From: Tranquillimonas rosea
GTDB taxonomy: Bacteria > Pseudomonadota > Alphaproteobacteria > Rhodobacterales > Rhodobacteraceae
Assembly: GCF_900111315.1 (NCBI RefSeq)
Contig: NZ_FOGU01000003.1
Coordinates: 1-64,000, forward strand
Direction of reading: 5' to 3'
Length of the DNA: 64,000 nt
Each line of letters opens with the position of its first letter. The first letter of the stretch is position 1. Positions 36,210-46,334 of the stretch are shown here, piece after piece. A model generated the notes under the pieces. That model worked only from the letters and a program-made list of their open reading frames with translations, did no database searches and had not been told where the DNA came from. Position numbers and translations under genes: made by a program.

Positions 36210-37877
36210 TCAGCCGAGAATGCCCGGCAGATCGAGCCCGTTTTCCCGGGCGCAGTCCAGCGCGATGTCGTAGCCGGCATCGGCATGCCGCATCACGCCT
36301 GTTGCGGGGTCGTTCCACAGCACCCGCTCGAGCCGGCGGTCGGCCGCCTCGGTGCCGTCGCAGCAGATCACCATCCCCGAATGCTGGCTGAAGCCCATTC
36401 CGACTCCGCCCCCGTGGTGCAGGCTGACCCAGGTGGCCCCCGACGCGCAATTGAGAAGCGCGTTCAGAAGCGGCCAGTCCGACACCGCGTCGCTGCCGTC
36501 CTTCATCGCCTCGGTCTCGCGGTTGGGGCTGGCGACCGACCCGGAATCCAGGTGATCGCGCCCGATCACCACCGGCGCCTTCAGCTCGCCCTTGCGGACC
36601 ATCTCGTTGAAGGCGAGCCCCAGCCGGTGCCGCTGTCCCAGCCCGACCCAGCAGATCCGCGCGGGCAGGCCCTGGAACGAGATGCGCTCTCGCGCCATGT
36701 CCAGCCAGTTGTGAAGGTGCGGATCGTCGATCAGCTCCTTCACCTTCTCGTCGGTGCGATAGATGTCCTCGGGGTCGCCCGACAGCGCGCACCAGCGGAA
36801 CGGCCCCACGCCGCGACAGAACAGCGGCCGGATATAGGCGGGCACGAAACCGGGGAAGGCAAAGGCGTCCTCCAGCCCCTCTTCCTTGGCGACCTGCCGG
36901 ATGTTGTTGCCGTAGTCGAGCGTCGGCACGCCGGCCCGCCAGAACGCGACCATCGCGGCGACATGCTCTTTCATGCTGGCCCGCGCCGCCGCCTCGACCT
37001 CGTCGGGATGGGTTTCGCGGCGCTCGCGCCACTCGGCCACCGACCAGCCCTTGGGCAGGTAGCCGTTGACCGGATCGTGCGCCGAGGTCTGGTCGGTCAC
37101 GATGTCCGGACGCACGCCGCGCCGCTCCATCTCGGGGAAGATCTCGGCAGCATTGCCGATCAGCGCGACGGACTTCGCCTCGCCCGCCGCGGTCCAGCGT
37201 TCGATCATCCGCAGCGCCTCGTCGAGGTCGCGGGTCTTTTCGTCGACGTAGCCGGTCCGCAGGCGGAAATCGGCGCGGCTCTCGTCGCATTCCACCGCAA
37301 GGCAGCACGCGCCGGCCATCACCGCCGCCAGGGGCTGCGCCCCGCCCATGCCGCCAAGGCCGGCGGTCAGGATCCAGCGACCGGTCAGACTTCCGTCATA
37401 ATGCTGCCGCCCCGCTTCGACGAAGGTCTCGTAGGTGCCCTGAACGATGCCCTGGCTGCCGATGTAGATCCACGACCCTGCGGTCATCTGGCCGTACATC
37501 ATCAGCCCCTTGCGATCGAGCTCGCTGAAATGCTGCCAGGTGGCCCAGTGCGGCACCAGGTTCGAGTTCGCGATCAGCACGCGCGGCGCGTCGGCATGGG
37601 TGCGGAACACGCCCACCGGCTTGCCGGACTGCACCAGCAGGGTCTCGTCGTCCTCCAGCGTCTTGAGGCTGGCGACGATGCGGTCGAAATCCTCCCAGCT
37701 ACGGGCCGCCCGGCCGATCCCGCCGTAAACGACCAGCTCGTGCGGGTTCTCGGCCACGTCGGGATGCAGGTTGTTCATCAGCATCCGCATCGGCGCCTCG
37801 GTCAGCCAGCTCTTCGCGGTGATCTCGGGGCCGGTGTCGGGATAGATGTCGCGGATGTTGTGGCGCGAGTGTGTCAT
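36210..37877 (-). CDS. hutU: Urocanate hydratase
   Basis: HutU converts urocanate to imidazolone propionate using tightly bound NAD. The 555-residue protein is full length. It begins with the usual [21 protein letters not shown] and has the NAD-binding glycine-rich region [15 protein letters not shown], the [16 protein letters not shown] segment and [15 protein letters not shown] near the C-terminus. The start overlaps the hutG stop by 4 bp. Second enzyme of the hut route. Confidence 0.97.
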   Translation of the reverse strand: MTHSRHNIRDIYPDTGPEITAKSWLTEAPMRMLMNNLHPDVAENPHELVVYGGIGRAARSWEDFDRIVASLKTLEDDETLLVQSGKPVGVFRTHADAPRVLIANSNLVPHWATWQHFSELDRKGLMMYGQMTAGSWIYIGSQGIVQGTYETFVEAGRQHYDGSLTGRWILTAGLGGMGGAQPLAAVMAGACCLAVECDESRADFRLRTGYVDEKTRDLDEALRMIERWTAAGEAKSVALIGNAAEIFPEMERRGVRPDIVTDQTSAHDPVNGYLPKGWSVAEWRERRETHPDEVEAAARASMKEHVAAMVAFWRAGVPTLDYGNNIRQVAKEEGLEDAFAFPGFVPAYIRPLFCRGVGPFRWCALSGDPEDIYRTDEKVKELIDDPHLHNWLDMARERISFQGLPARICWVGLGQRHRLGLAFNEMVRKGELKAPVVIGRDHLDSGSVASPNRETEAMKDGSDAVSDWPLLNALLNCASGATWVSLHHGGGVGMGFSQHSGMVICCDGTEAADRRLERVLWNDPATGVMRHADAGYDIALDCARENGLDLPGILG

Positions 37878-38680
37878 GCGGTGGTGCCTTTCAGCGTGGG
37901 GGCCAGGCGGGCCAGGTCATGCAGGATGCCGGAGAGAAGCGCACGCAGCGGATCGGCGCGCGCGGTCCGCCACGTCCAGGGCGGCTCTTCGTCCATGTAG
38001 GCGGATTGCGCGATCTCCATCTGGATGGCGTGCCACCCATCGGCGGGGCGGCCAAAGTGCCGCGTCGTCCAGCCACCCTTGAACCGACCGTTCAGGACCT
38101 CCGAATACCCCTCGGCCTGCCGGCAGGCCCCGATGACCGCCGCCTCGACCGCCGGATCGCAGCTTGTGCCCTCGGCGGTGCCTACGTTCAGGTCGGGCAG
38201 GATGCCATCGAACAGGAACGGGATGTGCGAGCGGATCGAGTGGCAGTCATAGAGGATCGCCACGCCATGCTCGGCCCGCACCCGCGCAAGTTCGCCCTCG
38301 AGCGCGGCATGATAGGGCGCGTGAAAGGCCAGCCTGCGCCGCTCGATCTCGGCATCGTCCGGCGCCGCGCCGTCGCGGTAGATCGGGCGGCCATCGAAAT
38401 CTGTCGTCGGGCAAAGCCCGGTGGTGTTCTGGCCGGGATAGAGGCTCACCCCCGACGGATCGCGGTTGGCGTCGATGACATAGCGGTGGAACGTGGCCCG
38501 CACCGTCGAGACGCCCGGCAGCAGACCCTCGTAGAGACGGTCGATATGCCAGTCGGTATCGGCCAGCGCCTGTCCCGTCTCGTTCAGTCCGTCCGCCACC
38601 TCGTCGGGCACCCATGTCCCGGTATGCGGCAGCCCCAGCACGACGGGCAGCGTGCCCCTTGTGACCTCGACCGGCTCCAT
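37874..38680 (-). CDS. hutG: N-formylglutamate deformylase
   Basis: The 268-residue enzyme hydrolyses N-formylglutamate to glutamate and formate. Motifs include [12 protein letters not shown] near residue 16, [41 protein letters not shown] and [12 protein letters not shown] near the C-terminus. The ATG at 38680 shares a base with the hutH stop (TGATG). It is the deformylase type of HutG, not the formimidase, and agrees with the presence of HutF. Confidence 0.93.
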   Translation of the reverse strand: MEPVEVTRGTLPVVLGLPHTGTWVPDEVADGLNETGQALADTDWHIDRLYEGLLPGVSTVRATFHRYVIDANRDPSGVSLYPGQNTTGLCPTTDFDGRPIYRDGAAPDDAEIERRRLAFHAPYHAALEGELARVRAEHGVAILYDCHSIRSHIPFLFDGILPDLNVGTAEGTSCDPAVEAAVIGACRQAEGYSEVLNGRFKGGWTTRHFGRPADGWHAIQMEIAQSAYMDEEPPWTWRTARADPLRALLSGILHDLARLAPTLKGTTA

Positions 38681-40215
38681 CACGTCTCCTCCAGGCTCAT
38701 CCCGCCGATCGTGTCGTCGAGCGTCAGTTCGCCCACCAGCGCGGCGGCGGTCTCGATGTCGGGGGCCAGCACCCGGTCGACGCCCAGCGCCGGCACGTCC
38801 TCGCGCAGCCGCGCCACCACGCGCGCCAGCGGCGCGCTCGTCGCCAGGGGGGCGCGGAACTCGACGCCCTGCGCCCCGCAGAGCAGCTCCACGCCGAGGA
38901 TCACCATCAGGTTGTCGGCCATCCGCGACAGCCGCCGCGCCCCGTGCGCGGCCATGCTGACGTGATCCTCCTGGTTGGCACTCGTCGGGGTCGAGTCGAT
39001 CGAGCATGGCGCGGCCAGGTGCTTGTTCTCGCTCATCAGCGCCGCTGTCGTCACCTCGGCGATCATGAAACCCGAGTTCAGACCCGGATCGGGCGTCAGG
39101 AACGGCGGCAGATCGTGGCTGAGCGTCGGGTCCACCATCAGCGCAACGCGCCGCTGGGCGATCGCGCCGATCTCGGCCACGGCGATGGCAATCTGGTCGG
39201 CTGCCATCGCCACCGGCTCGGCGTGAAAGTTCCCGCCCGAGACGATGCGGTCGTCGTCCATCAGCACCAGCGGGTTGTCGGTCACCGCGTTCGCCTCGAT
39301 GCTCAGCGTGCGCGCGGCCATGCGCAGCATGTCGACGGCGGCCCCCACGACCTGCGGCTGGCAGCGGATGCAATACGGGTCCTGCACCCGCGGGTCGCCC
39401 TCGCGGTGGCTTTCGCGGATCTCCGAACCGTCCATGATGCAGCGCATCCGGTCGGCCACCTCGATCTGCCCGGCATGGCCGCGCAGGGCGTGGATCTCGG
39501 CCAGCAGCGGCGCGGTCGATCCCATGATCGCGTCAGTCGACAGCGCAGCCGTCACGGTCGAGGCGACGGCCCCGCGCCACGCCCGCCACAGACCCGTCAA
39601 CGCGCAGGCGGTCGAGAACTGCGTGCCGTTGATCAGCGCCAGCCCTTCCTTCGCGCCCAGCACGATCGGGCGCAGCCCCGCGGCCTCGAGCGCCGCCGTA
39701 GCGCTTTGCCTCTGGCCCGCGACATCCACCTCGCCCTCGCCCAGCATCGCGGCGGCCATGTGGGCGAGCGGCGCGAGATCGCCGGACGCGCCAACCGAGC
39801 CCTGGGACGGCACGATCGGGGTGATGCCCTCGGCCAGCATCCCCTCGATCAGCGCGATGAGTTCCCACCGGACGCCAGACGCACCGCGGCCCAGCGACAA
39901 CAGCTTCAGCGCCATCATCAGCCGCGTCGTGGGGACGTCCAGCGGTTCGCCCACCCCGCAGCAATGGCTCAGGATCAGGTTCCGCTGAAGCTGCGCGGTA
40001 TCCGCTGAAGCCACCTTGACCGAGGCGAGCTTGCCGAAGCCGGTATTGACGCCATAAACCGCGTCCTCGCCCCCGGCGGCCGCCGCGACCTTGCCCGCCG
40101 CCGCCTCGACCGCGGGCCGCGCCGCGCGGTCCAGCACGGCCGCCGCACCGGCGTTCCAGATGGGAAACAGGGTCGACAGCGACGTCGCGCCCGGCACGAG
40201 CGTCACGGCGCTCAT
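38680..40215 (-). CDS. hutH: Histidine ammonia-lyase
   Basis: HutH removes ammonia from histidine to give urocanate. The 511-residue protein carries the Ala-Ser-Gly triad (residues 143-145, in [14 protein letters not shown]) that cyclises to the MIO electrophile, plus [10 protein letters not shown] near residue 54 and [13 protein letters not shown]. Start and stop overlap with hutI and hutG, so it is tightly coupled in the operon. First enzyme of histidine degradation. Confidence 0.97.
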   Translation of the reverse strand: MSAVTLVPGATSLSTLFPIWNAGAAAVLDRAARPAVEAAAGKVAAAAGGEDAVYGVNTGFGKLASVKVASADTAQLQRNLILSHCCGVGEPLDVPTTRLMMALKLLSLGRGASGVRWELIALIEGMLAEGITPIVPSQGSVGASGDLAPLAHMAAAMLGEGEVDVAGQRQSATAALEAAGLRPIVLGAKEGLALINGTQFSTACALTGLWRAWRGAVASTVTAALSTDAIMGSTAPLLAEIHALRGHAGQIEVADRMRCIMDGSEIRESHREGDPRVQDPYCIRCQPQVVGAAVDMLRMAARTLSIEANAVTDNPLVLMDDDRIVSGGNFHAEPVAMAADQIAIAVAEIGAIAQRRVALMVDPTLSHDLPPFLTPDPGLNSGFMIAEVTTAALMSENKHLAAPCSIDSTPTSANQEDHVSMAAHGARRLSRMADNLMVILGVELLCGAQGVEFRAPLATSAPLARVVARLREDVPALGVDRVLAPDIETAAALVGELTLDDTIGGMSLEET

Positions 40216-41429
40216 GCCGCACCCGCGAAATAGCGGCGGTAGAGCGGATTGAACCCGATGCGATAGGCCAGCTCGGCCGGTTCGGTCACGTCCCAGACCG
40301 CCAGATCGGCCCGCCTACCCTCGGCCACGACGCCCGCATCCTTCAGGCCCAGCGCCCGCGCGGCGTTGACGGTGATCCCCCGCAGCGCCTCTTCCGGCGT
40401 CATGCGGAACAGCGTGCACCCCATGTTCAGCGTGAGCAGCAGCGAGGTAAGCGGCGACGAGCCGGGATTGCAGTCGGTCGCCAGCGCCATCGGCACGCCC
40501 GCGTCGCGGAACGCCTGCACCGGCGGCACCTGCGTCTCGCGAAGCGTATAGAACGCGCCAGGCAGCAGCACCGCCACCGTGCCCGCCGCAGCCAACGCGG
40601 CGGCGTCCTCGGCGTCGGCGTATTCGACGTGGTCGGCCGACAGCGCGCCACGGGACGCGGCCAGCTTGGTCCCGCCCATCTGCGACAACTGCTCGGCATG
40701 CAGCTTGACCGGCAGGCCCAGCTCCCGCGCCGCGTCGAACACCCGCGCGATCTGCGCGGTGTCGAAGGCGATCCCCTCGCAGAAGCCGTCGACCGCGTCG
40801 ACCAGCCCCTCTTCATGCGCCGCCCTGAGGGCCGGGATGCAGACCTCGTCGATATACCGGTCCGCATCGGCGCCATCCTCGGGCGGCACCGCATGGGCGC
40901 CGAGGAACGTCGTCACCACGCGGACGGGCCGCTCCTGACCGATCCGACGGGCGACCCGCAGCATGGAAAGCTCGGTCTCGTGGTCCAGCCCGTAGCCCGA
41001 CTTCACCTCGATCGTCGTGGCGCCCTCGGCGATCAGCGCGTCGACACGCGGCAGCGCGGCCTGCAACAGATCGATCTCGCCGGCCGCCCGCGTGGCGCCG
41101 ACCGTCGACACGATGCCGCCGCCGGCGCGCGCGATCTCCTCGTAGCTGGCGCCTTCGAGCCGCAGCTCGAATTCCCGCGCGCGGCTGCCGCCGAAAACGA
41201 CGTGGGTGTGGCAATCGATCGGCGCGGGGGTCATCAGCCGCCCACCCAGATCCGTGCGCGGCACGCCGGCCCAGTCCTCGGGCAGATCGACCTCGGGCCC
41301 GACCCAGCGGATTTGGCCGGCCTCGACGCAGACCGCGCCGGCCTCGATCAGGCCATAGGCGGCGCCGGCAAGTGTCGCGATCCGGGCATTGCCCAGCACC
41401 GCGGGTTCAAGGGGGCTGTCTGTCATCAT
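40212..41429 (-). CDS. hutI: Imidazolonepropionase
   Basis: HutI opens the imidazolone ring to give formiminoglutamate. The 405-residue amidohydrolase has the metal motif [43 protein letters not shown] and [10 protein letters not shown]. Two adjacent ATGs (41429 and 41426) are possible starts; neither has a strong ribosome site. The open frame continues to a GTG at 41486 but that lies inside the operator. First gene of hutI-H-G-U-dctP-Q-M. Confidence 0.95.
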   Translation of the reverse strand: MMTDSPLEPAVLGNARIATLAGAAYGLIEAGAVCVEAGQIRWVGPEVDLPEDWAGVPRTDLGGRLMTPAPIDCHTHVVFGGSRAREFELRLEGASYEEIARAGGGIVSTVGATRAAGEIDLLQAALPRVDALIAEGATTIEVKSGYGLDHETELSMLRVARRIGQERPVRVVTTFLGAHAVPPEDGADADRYIDEVCIPALRAAHEEGLVDAVDGFCEGIAFDTAQIARVFDAARELGLPVKLHAEQLSQMGGTKLAASRGALSADHVEYADAEDAAALAAAGTVAVLLPGAFYTLRETQVPPVQAFRDAGVPMALATDCNPGSSPLTSLLLTLNMGCTLFRMTPEEALRGITVNAARALGLKDAGVVAEGRRADLAVWDVTEPAELAYRIGFNPLYRRYFAGAA

Positions 41430-41463
41430 GGAGGTCGCCGCATGTCCCCTGTTGTTCTGCGTC

Positions 41464-41493
41464 AAATATGTATAGATATATTTCACGAGTCAA
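41464..41493 (-). promoter_or_regulatory. hutI promoter with HutC-like operator, divergent to hutF
   Basis: On the minus strand TTGACT (41493-41488) and CATATT (41470-41465) make a -35/-10 pair with 17-nt spacing. An AT-rich dyad with arms AAATAT and ATATTT (41464-41483) covers the spacer and -10; its centre TGTATAGATA resembles the HutC consensus TGTATATACA. On the plus strand TATAGA (41471-41476) may act as the hutF -10. A single bound repressor could silence both directions. Confidence 0.6.
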
Positions 41494-41513
41494 TCGAGCA
41501 TGAGGCCGGGACG

Positions 41514-42875
41514 ATGCAGACGATCTGGGCGGAGACGGCGCTGACGCCGACGGGCTGGGCACGCGACGTGCGGGTGGATATCGCCCCCGACGGGCGCATC
41601 GCCGCGGTGGTGCCGGACAGCGCCCCGCAGGGGCAGCGTGTGGCGACGCTCCTTCCCGCCCCCGCCAACCTGCATTCCCACGCCTTCCAGCGCGCGATGG
41701 CGGGCCTGACCGAGCGGCGCGGCCCCGACCCGCGCGACAGCTTCTGGACATGGCGCAAGCTGATGTACCGCTTTCTCGACCAGCTCACCCCCAACGACGT
41801 CGAGGCCATCGCCGCCTTCGTGAAGATGGAGATGCTGGAGGCCGGCTATGCCTGCAACGTCGAGTTCCACTACCTTCACCACGCCCCCGACGGCACGCCC
41901 TACGACGATATCGGAGAGATGGCCGGCCGCATCGCAGCCGCCGCCCGGCAGACCGGGATCGGGCTGACGCTGCTGCCGGTGCTCTACCGACACGGCGGCT
42001 GCGACCGTCGTTCCCTGGGGGCCGGACAGGTGCGCTTCGGCAACGATCTCGACAGCTTCGCCCGCCTGCACGAGCGTGCCACGACGCTGGTCCGGGACCT
42101 GCCCGCCGACACCAGTGTCGGGGTCGCGCCGCACAGCCTGCGCGCGGTCGATCCCGACAGCCTGCGCGCGGTGCAGGAACTGACCGACGGCCCGATCCAC
42201 ATGCACCTCGCCGAGCAGACCGCCGAGGTCGACGAGGTCGAGGCCGCCTACGGCGCCCGCCCCGCGCGTTGGCTGCTAGACAACGCTCCCGTGGACCCGC
42301 GCTGGTGCCTAATCCACTGCACGCAGATGACGCCGGACGAAACCGAGGCGCTGGCCGCCACCGGCGCCGTCGCCGGTCTGTGCCCGATCACGGAATCCTC
42401 TCTGGGCGACGGCATCTTCGACGGCGCCCGCTGGCAGGCGGCCGCGGGCCGGTTCGGCGTGGGCTCGGACAGCAACATCCGCATCTCTCTGGCCGAGGAA
42501 CTGCGGACGCTGGAGTACTCCCAGCGCCTTCGCGACCGCGCCCGCGCGGTGCTGGCCAAGCCCGACCGGTCGACGGGGCGCGTCCTTTTCGACGCCGTCT
42601 GCCAAGGCGGCGCGCAAGCCGCGGGCCGCATGGCGGGCGCGGTCGAACCCGGCCGCTGGGCCGATCTCCTGGCGCTCGACGCCGACGCCGTCGATCTCGC
42701 CGGACGCGAGGGCGACAGCCGTCTCGACAGCTGGATCTTCGCCGCCGACGACCGCCTCGTCACCGAAGTCTGGTCAGCCGGCCGCCACCTCGTCACCGAC
42801 GGCCGCCACACCGACCGCACCCGGATCGCCGAACGCTACCGCGAGGTGGTCGGCAAGCTGACAACCGACGTTTGA
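41514..42875 (+). CDS. hutF: Formimidoylglutamate deiminase
   Basis: HutF converts formiminoglutamate to N-formylglutamate, the step that feeds HutG. The 453-residue amidohydrolase has LLPAPANLHSHAFQRAM (metal HxH), NVEFHYLHHAPDG, VAPHSLRAV, IHMHLAEQTAEVDE and FGVGSDSNIRISLAEELR. GAGG lies 8 nt before ATG 41514; an in-frame ATG at 41499 lacks a ribosome site. It is divergent from hutI, sharing the operator region. Together with HutG it defines the five-step pathway. Confidence 0.95.
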   Translation: MQTIWAETALTPTGWARDVRVDIAPDGRIAAVVPDSAPQGQRVATLLPAPANLHSHAFQRAMAGLTERRGPDPRDSFWTWRKLMYRFLDQLTPNDVEAIAAFVKMEMLEAGYACNVEFHYLHHAPDGTPYDDIGEMAGRIAAAARQTGIGLTLLPVLYRHGGCDRRSLGAGQVRFGNDLDSFARLHERATTLVRDLPADTSVGVAPHSLRAVDPDSLRAVQELTDGPIHMHLAEQTAEVDEVEAAYGARPARWLLDNAPVDPRWCLIHCTQMTPDETEALAATGAVAGLCPITESSLGDGIFDGARWQAAAGRFGVGSDSNIRISLAEELRTLEYSQRLRDRARAVLAKPDRSTGRVLFDAVCQGGAQAAGRMAGAVEPGRWADLLALDADAVDLAGREGDSRLDSWIFAADDRLVTEVWSAGRHLVTDGRHTDRTRIAERYREVVGKLTTDV

Positions 42876-42994
42876 ACTTTGATACGGCAACTGAGCCGAG
42901 ACCGCACGTCCCTCCGGCGTTGCGGAGAGTGCGCCGGTTGATCCACTCCCCCCGTTTCGGCCGGAATTCTCGATCCGCGATGGATACGTCGATC

Positions 42995-43255
42995 TCATGC
43001 CGCGCGCAGATCGCGCACAGCCAGTCGGAGCGGCCAGGCGACTTCAGAGAACAGGCCTATCCCCCAAAGCAGGTTGCCAATGATCGCGGGCACAAGGGGA
43101 TGCACGACGAGCACCAGAACTGCCATCGCGATGCCGAAGAGCCGCAGGCGACCGTGATAGTAGCGCCGGCTGATCTCGCGTCCTTCCACCAGTCGCTGAA
43201 GCGCCCAGATTGCGGCGAGGAACACCGCGAGGCCGAGCGATCTGCACCGCCATGA
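42995..43255 (-). pseudogene. C-terminal remnant of an LtrA-like membrane protein
   Basis: An open minus-strand frame reads FLAAIWALQRLVEGREIS, then RRYYHGRLRLFGIAM and two hydrophobic segments, ending RDLRAA. It has no good start and no ribosome site, and lies in a different frame from the 5' remnant at 43296-43523. I take it as the 3' end of the same low-temperature-requirement-A-like gene after an internal deletion and frameshift. Low certainty on family for this piece alone. Confidence 0.4.
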
Positions 43256-43295
43256 CGCTGCGATGCGGGATGTCAGTCGAGATTTAGAGCGAATT

Positions 43296-43523
43296 TCAGA
43301 CCGAGCTGTCGGCCCAGGCGAAGAAGACCGCGAGAAACAGCCCGGTGAAGACCAGTAACCCGCCCGGGTCGAGGTGATCCGACAGGAAGTTGCCGAGCTG
43401 GAAGATGGTCACGGCGTGGACGAGGTCGAAGAACAGCTCGACCCAGTGCACGTGGTGGCCGGGCGCCTCGACATCCATGTGATGCCGCGGCCGGCGCCAG
43501 ATCGGGAAGTCGCTCAGGGCCAT
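43296..43523 (-). pseudogene. N-terminal remnant of an LtrA-family membrane protein
   Basis: The frame starts at ATG 43523 with an AGGAGAGG site and reads HVHWVELFFDLVHAVTIFQL, the conserved opening of low temperature requirement protein A (WxELFFDLV), then one further hydrophobic stretch, and stops after FAWADSSV at about 75 residues. Intact LtrA proteins are about 400 residues. It follows the pirin gene by 34 bp on the same strand, as a former operon partner. Confidence 0.65.
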
Positions 43524-43557
43524 GACCTCTCCTCGTCGGCCGGCCAGCCCACGCCGG

Positions 43558-44493
43558 TCAATCCGGCAGCGGGATGTGTTCGTCACGGTCGCCTTCGGGC
43601 AGGTCGAACTGTCCCTTGCCCCAATTGGCGGCGTGCCATTCCTCCTTGGCGTGCTCGATCCTGTCGCGGGTCGAGGCGACGAAGTTCCACCAGATGTAGC
43701 GCGGCCCGTTCAGCGTCGCGCCCCCCAGCGCCATCAGCCGCGCGCCGCGCGCCCCCGCCTTCACCGCGATGCGGTCGCCGGGCCGGAAAACCATCATGCG
43801 GCCGGCCTCGAATTCCTGACCGGCGATGCTGACCGAGCCCTCGGTGACGTAGAGCCCGCGGTCCTCGTGATCGTCGGGCAACGGAAACAACGCGTCCGGG
43901 GCGAGCGTGACGTCGAGGTAGAAGGTCTCGGACTGGAGCGTCGCCGGCGCCGTGCGGCCATAGGCCGAGCCGAGGATCAGCCGCGCCTTGACCCCGCCAT
44001 CCTCGAACTCCGGCAGGCTGTCGGCGGCGTGGTGCTCGAAGTCCGGCTCCATGTCCTCGCGGTCCTCGGGCAGCGCGATCCAGGTCTGGATGCCGTAGAG
44101 CGCGCTTGGGCCGGAGCGCGCCGCGCTGCTGGTGCGCTCGGAATGAGTGACGCCACGGCCGGCGACCATCCAGTTGACCGCGCCGGGGCGGATGATCTGG
44201 TCGGTGCCGAGACTGTCGCGGTGATGGAAGTCGCCCTGGTAGAGGTAGGTCACGGTGCCGAGGCCAATGTGCGGATGCGGCCGCACGTCGATCCCTTGGC
44301 CCGTCAGGAACTCCGCGGGGCCGGCCTGATCGAAGAAGATGAACGGCCCGACCATCTGCCTTTTAGGCGCCGGCAGGGCGCGGCGCACCTCGAAGCCGCC
44401 GATGTCGCGGGCGCGTGGCACGATCAGGGTCTCGATGGCGTCGACCCCGACCTCGTCGGGACAGACCGGGGCAAGCGCGGGATTCCAGCTCAT
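43558..44493 (-). CDS. Pirin-family protein
   Basis: The 311-residue cupin protein has the pirin metal-site pattern DVRPHPHIGLGTVTYLYQG (two histidines), FHHRDSLG and GRGVTHSERT, with a second cupin-like half carrying QTWIALPEDREDMEP. Some pirins are quercetin 2,3-dioxygenases or redox sensors. AAAGGAGA lies 5 nt before the ATG. It is divergent from the dioxygenase-esterase fusion with a strong palindrome between, which suggests a shared quinone or flavonoid response. Confidence 0.9.
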   Translation of the reverse strand: MSWNPALAPVCPDEVGVDAIETLIVPRARDIGGFEVRRALPAPKRQMVGPFIFFDQAGPAEFLTGQGIDVRPHPHIGLGTVTYLYQGDFHHRDSLGTDQIIRPGAVNWMVAGRGVTHSERTSSAARSGPSALYGIQTWIALPEDREDMEPDFEHHAADSLPEFEDGGVKARLILGSAYGRTAPATLQSETFYLDVTLAPDALFPLPDDHEDRGLYVTEGSVSIAGQEFEAGRMMVFRPGDRIAVKAGARGARLMALGGATLNGPRYIWWNFVASTRDRIEHAKEEWHAANWGKGQFDLPEGDRDEHIPLPD

Positions 44494-44553
44494 GTGGGTC
44501 TCCTTTCGTCGCTTATCCTATGGCGCCCCACGCCGTCCGACCACTGCCAAGCG

Positions 44554-44570
44554 GTTCGCGTTTCGCGAAC
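44554..44570. promoter_or_regulatory. Palindrome between pirin and dioxygenase-esterase genes
   Basis: GTTCGCG-TTT-CGCGAAC is a perfect 7-bp-arm palindrome in the 155-bp divergent region. Its GTTCG...CGAAC arms resemble the palindrome upstream of the LysR gene at 47982-48002 (GCGTTCGG...CCGAACGC), so the LysR protein may bind both. Confidence 0.5.
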
Positions 44571-44648
44571 GCGGGGTTCCGTGCCAGAGCATTGGTGACC
44601 GGGCCGCCCGTTCATAGGTTTGTCGCCGATACGGCTTTGGAGGGCGAC

Positions 44649-46193
44649 ATGACGTCCGGCATCCATCACGTCACGGCCATCACTCGGAAGGTGCAGGCGA
44701 ATGTTGATTTCTATGCCGGCTTCCTCGGCCTGAGGCTGGTCAAGCGGACCGGCGGCTATGAGGACGCCGAGCAGCTGCACCTCTTCTACGGCGATGCCGC
44801 CGGCAGGCCCGGCTCGCTCGTGACGTTCCTCGCCTGGGAGGACGGTGCGCCGGGGAGGGTCGGTCACGGACAGGTCGCAGAGATCGCCTTTGCCGTGCCG
44901 AAGGACTCCATCGGCACCTGGCTGACCCGCGCGCTTGAGGCCGGGTTGGCGGTCGATGGCCCGTCGCGCGAGTTCGGCGAGCCGGTGCTACGCCTGAAGG
45001 ACCCCGACCGCATCATCGTCAAGCTGGTGGGCAGCGACGCCCCGGCCTCCGCGCCGCTCTCCGATCCGGCCGCGCTCACGCGGCTGCGGGCGGTGACGCT
45101 CCTGACCGACTCGCCCGAGGCCACTGGCGCCTTCATCGGGCCTTTCGGCTACCGCGAGACGGTGCGGGAGGGCGCGACGCGGCGCTGGACATCCGACAGC
45201 GACGCCCTGGACATCCGCGACGCGTCCGGCTTCGTGCCTGGCATTCCGGGCACCGGCATCATCGACCATGTGGCCTTTCGCGCCGGGGACGCCGACACGC
45301 TGCGCCGGATACGGACCGCACTCGAGGACTACGATGGCGCCACGAATGTGCACGACCGCAAGTATTTCCTGTCGCTCTACGTTCGCGAGCCCGCCGGCAT
45401 CCTGATCGAACACGCCACGGACGGCCCCGGCATGGCGGTGGACGAAGACATGGACAACCTCGGAGAGACGCTCTTCGTGCCCGAGGGCGATGCCGCCCGG
45501 GCCGAGGACCTGCGCGTCATGCTCCCGCAGATCGCCCTGCCGGGCGAGGAAAGGATCGTCATGCGAGACCTGCCCTTCACCCACCGCTTTCACCGGCCCG
45601 AGCACCCCAACGGCCACGTCATCCTGACGCTCCACGGCACCGGCGGTAATGAGACCGACCTCTTTCCGCTCGCCGCCCGGATCGATCCGGATGCGACGCT
45701 GCTGGGCGTGCGCGGCCGTTCCACAGAGGAAGGCGTCACGCGCTTTTTCCGCCGGCTCGACATGACCCGCTTCGACCAGGACGACATCCGCTCCGAAGCG
45801 GCGGCGTTCAACGCCTTCCTCGAGCAGGCGCAGGCGGCCTACGACCTCGACGCCGAGGCGATCACCGTGCTGGGGTATTCCAACGGCGCCAACTTTGCCG
45901 CCGCGGTGGCCGGGCTCTATCCCGGACGGATTCGCCGCGCGATCCTGCTGCGCCCGCTGATGCCGCTGGAGGATTTGCCGCAGGCCGACCTCTCAAGCCT
46001 GCGCCTCCTGACCGTCACCGGGGCCGAAGACCCCTACGGCCGCCTCGCCCCGCGGCTCAACGACTGGGCCGAGGCTTCGGGCGCGACGCTCGATGCGCGT
46101 AGGCTGCCGACGGGTCACGGGCTGACGCACGGCGACCTCGACCTGGCCCGCGGCTGGCTCGAGGACGCCCGCGTGCGAGGAGAGACGCGATGA
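44649..46193 (+). CDS. Fused VOC ring-cleaving dioxygenase and alpha/beta-hydrolase (MhqO-MhqD type)
   Basis: The 514-residue protein joins two enzymes. Residues 1-300 are a VOC/glyoxalase-fold extradiol dioxygenase with GIHHVTAITRK (His7), IIDHVAFRAG (His207) and ILIEHATDGPG (Glu254) as likely iron ligands. Residues about 305-510 are a carboxylesterase with LHGTGGNETD, nucleophile Ser411 in GYSNGAN, Asp461 and His490. In Bacillus, separate MhqO and MhqD proteins detoxify hydroquinones. The true start is ATG 44649 (GGIHH-type N-terminus). Its stop overlaps the start of a truncated acetyltransferase gene. Confidence 0.85.
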   Translation: MTSGIHHVTAITRKVQANVDFYAGFLGLRLVKRTGGYEDAEQLHLFYGDAAGRPGSLVTFLAWEDGAPGRVGHGQVAEIAFAVPKDSIGTWLTRALEAGLAVDGPSREFGEPVLRLKDPDRIIVKLVGSDAPASAPLSDPAALTRLRAVTLLTDSPEATGAFIGPFGYRETVREGATRRWTSDSDALDIRDASGFVPGIPGTGIIDHVAFRAGDADTLRRIRTALEDYDGATNVHDRKYFLSLYVREPAGILIEHATDGPGMAVDEDMDNLGETLFVPEGDAARAEDLRVMLPQIALPGEERIVMRDLPFTHRFHRPEHPNGHVILTLHGTGGNETDLFPLAARIDPDATLLGVRGRSTEEGVTRFFRRLDMTRFDQDDIRSEAAAFNAFLEQAQAAYDLDAEAITVLGYSNGANFAAAVAGLYPGRIRRAILLRPLMPLEDLPQADLSSLRLLTVTGAEDPYGRLAPRLNDWAEASGATLDARRLPTGHGLTHGDLDLARGWLEDARVRGETR

Positions 46194-46273
46194 GCGATGT
46201 CACCATCGCAAGCGAAGGCACCGACGCGCGCCACGGCCGCTACGTGGCGCGCGTCGCCGCGACCGCTCTCTGA
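46190..46273 (+). pseudogene. 5' fragment of a GNAT-like acetyltransferase gene
   Basis: ATG 46190 overlaps the previous stop as ATGA and reads MSDVTIASEGTDARHGRYVA then RVAATAL before a stop after 27 residues. This opening resembles small GNAT-family N-acetyltransferases (about 90 residues or more), so the 3' part appears lost. The start/stop coupling shows it was once the next gene of the operon. Confidence 0.5.
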
Positions 46274-46334
46274 TATCGAGCGATTGTTCTCCATCTCCAT
46301 TCGGCCGTGACACCCGCGAGCTGAGTAGGCAAAG

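Noticed and set aside
41430-41486. GTG at 41486 as the start of hutI
   Set aside because: It lies within the HutC-like dyad and promoter -10 region and would add lysine/tyrosine-rich residues that are not typical of HutI.
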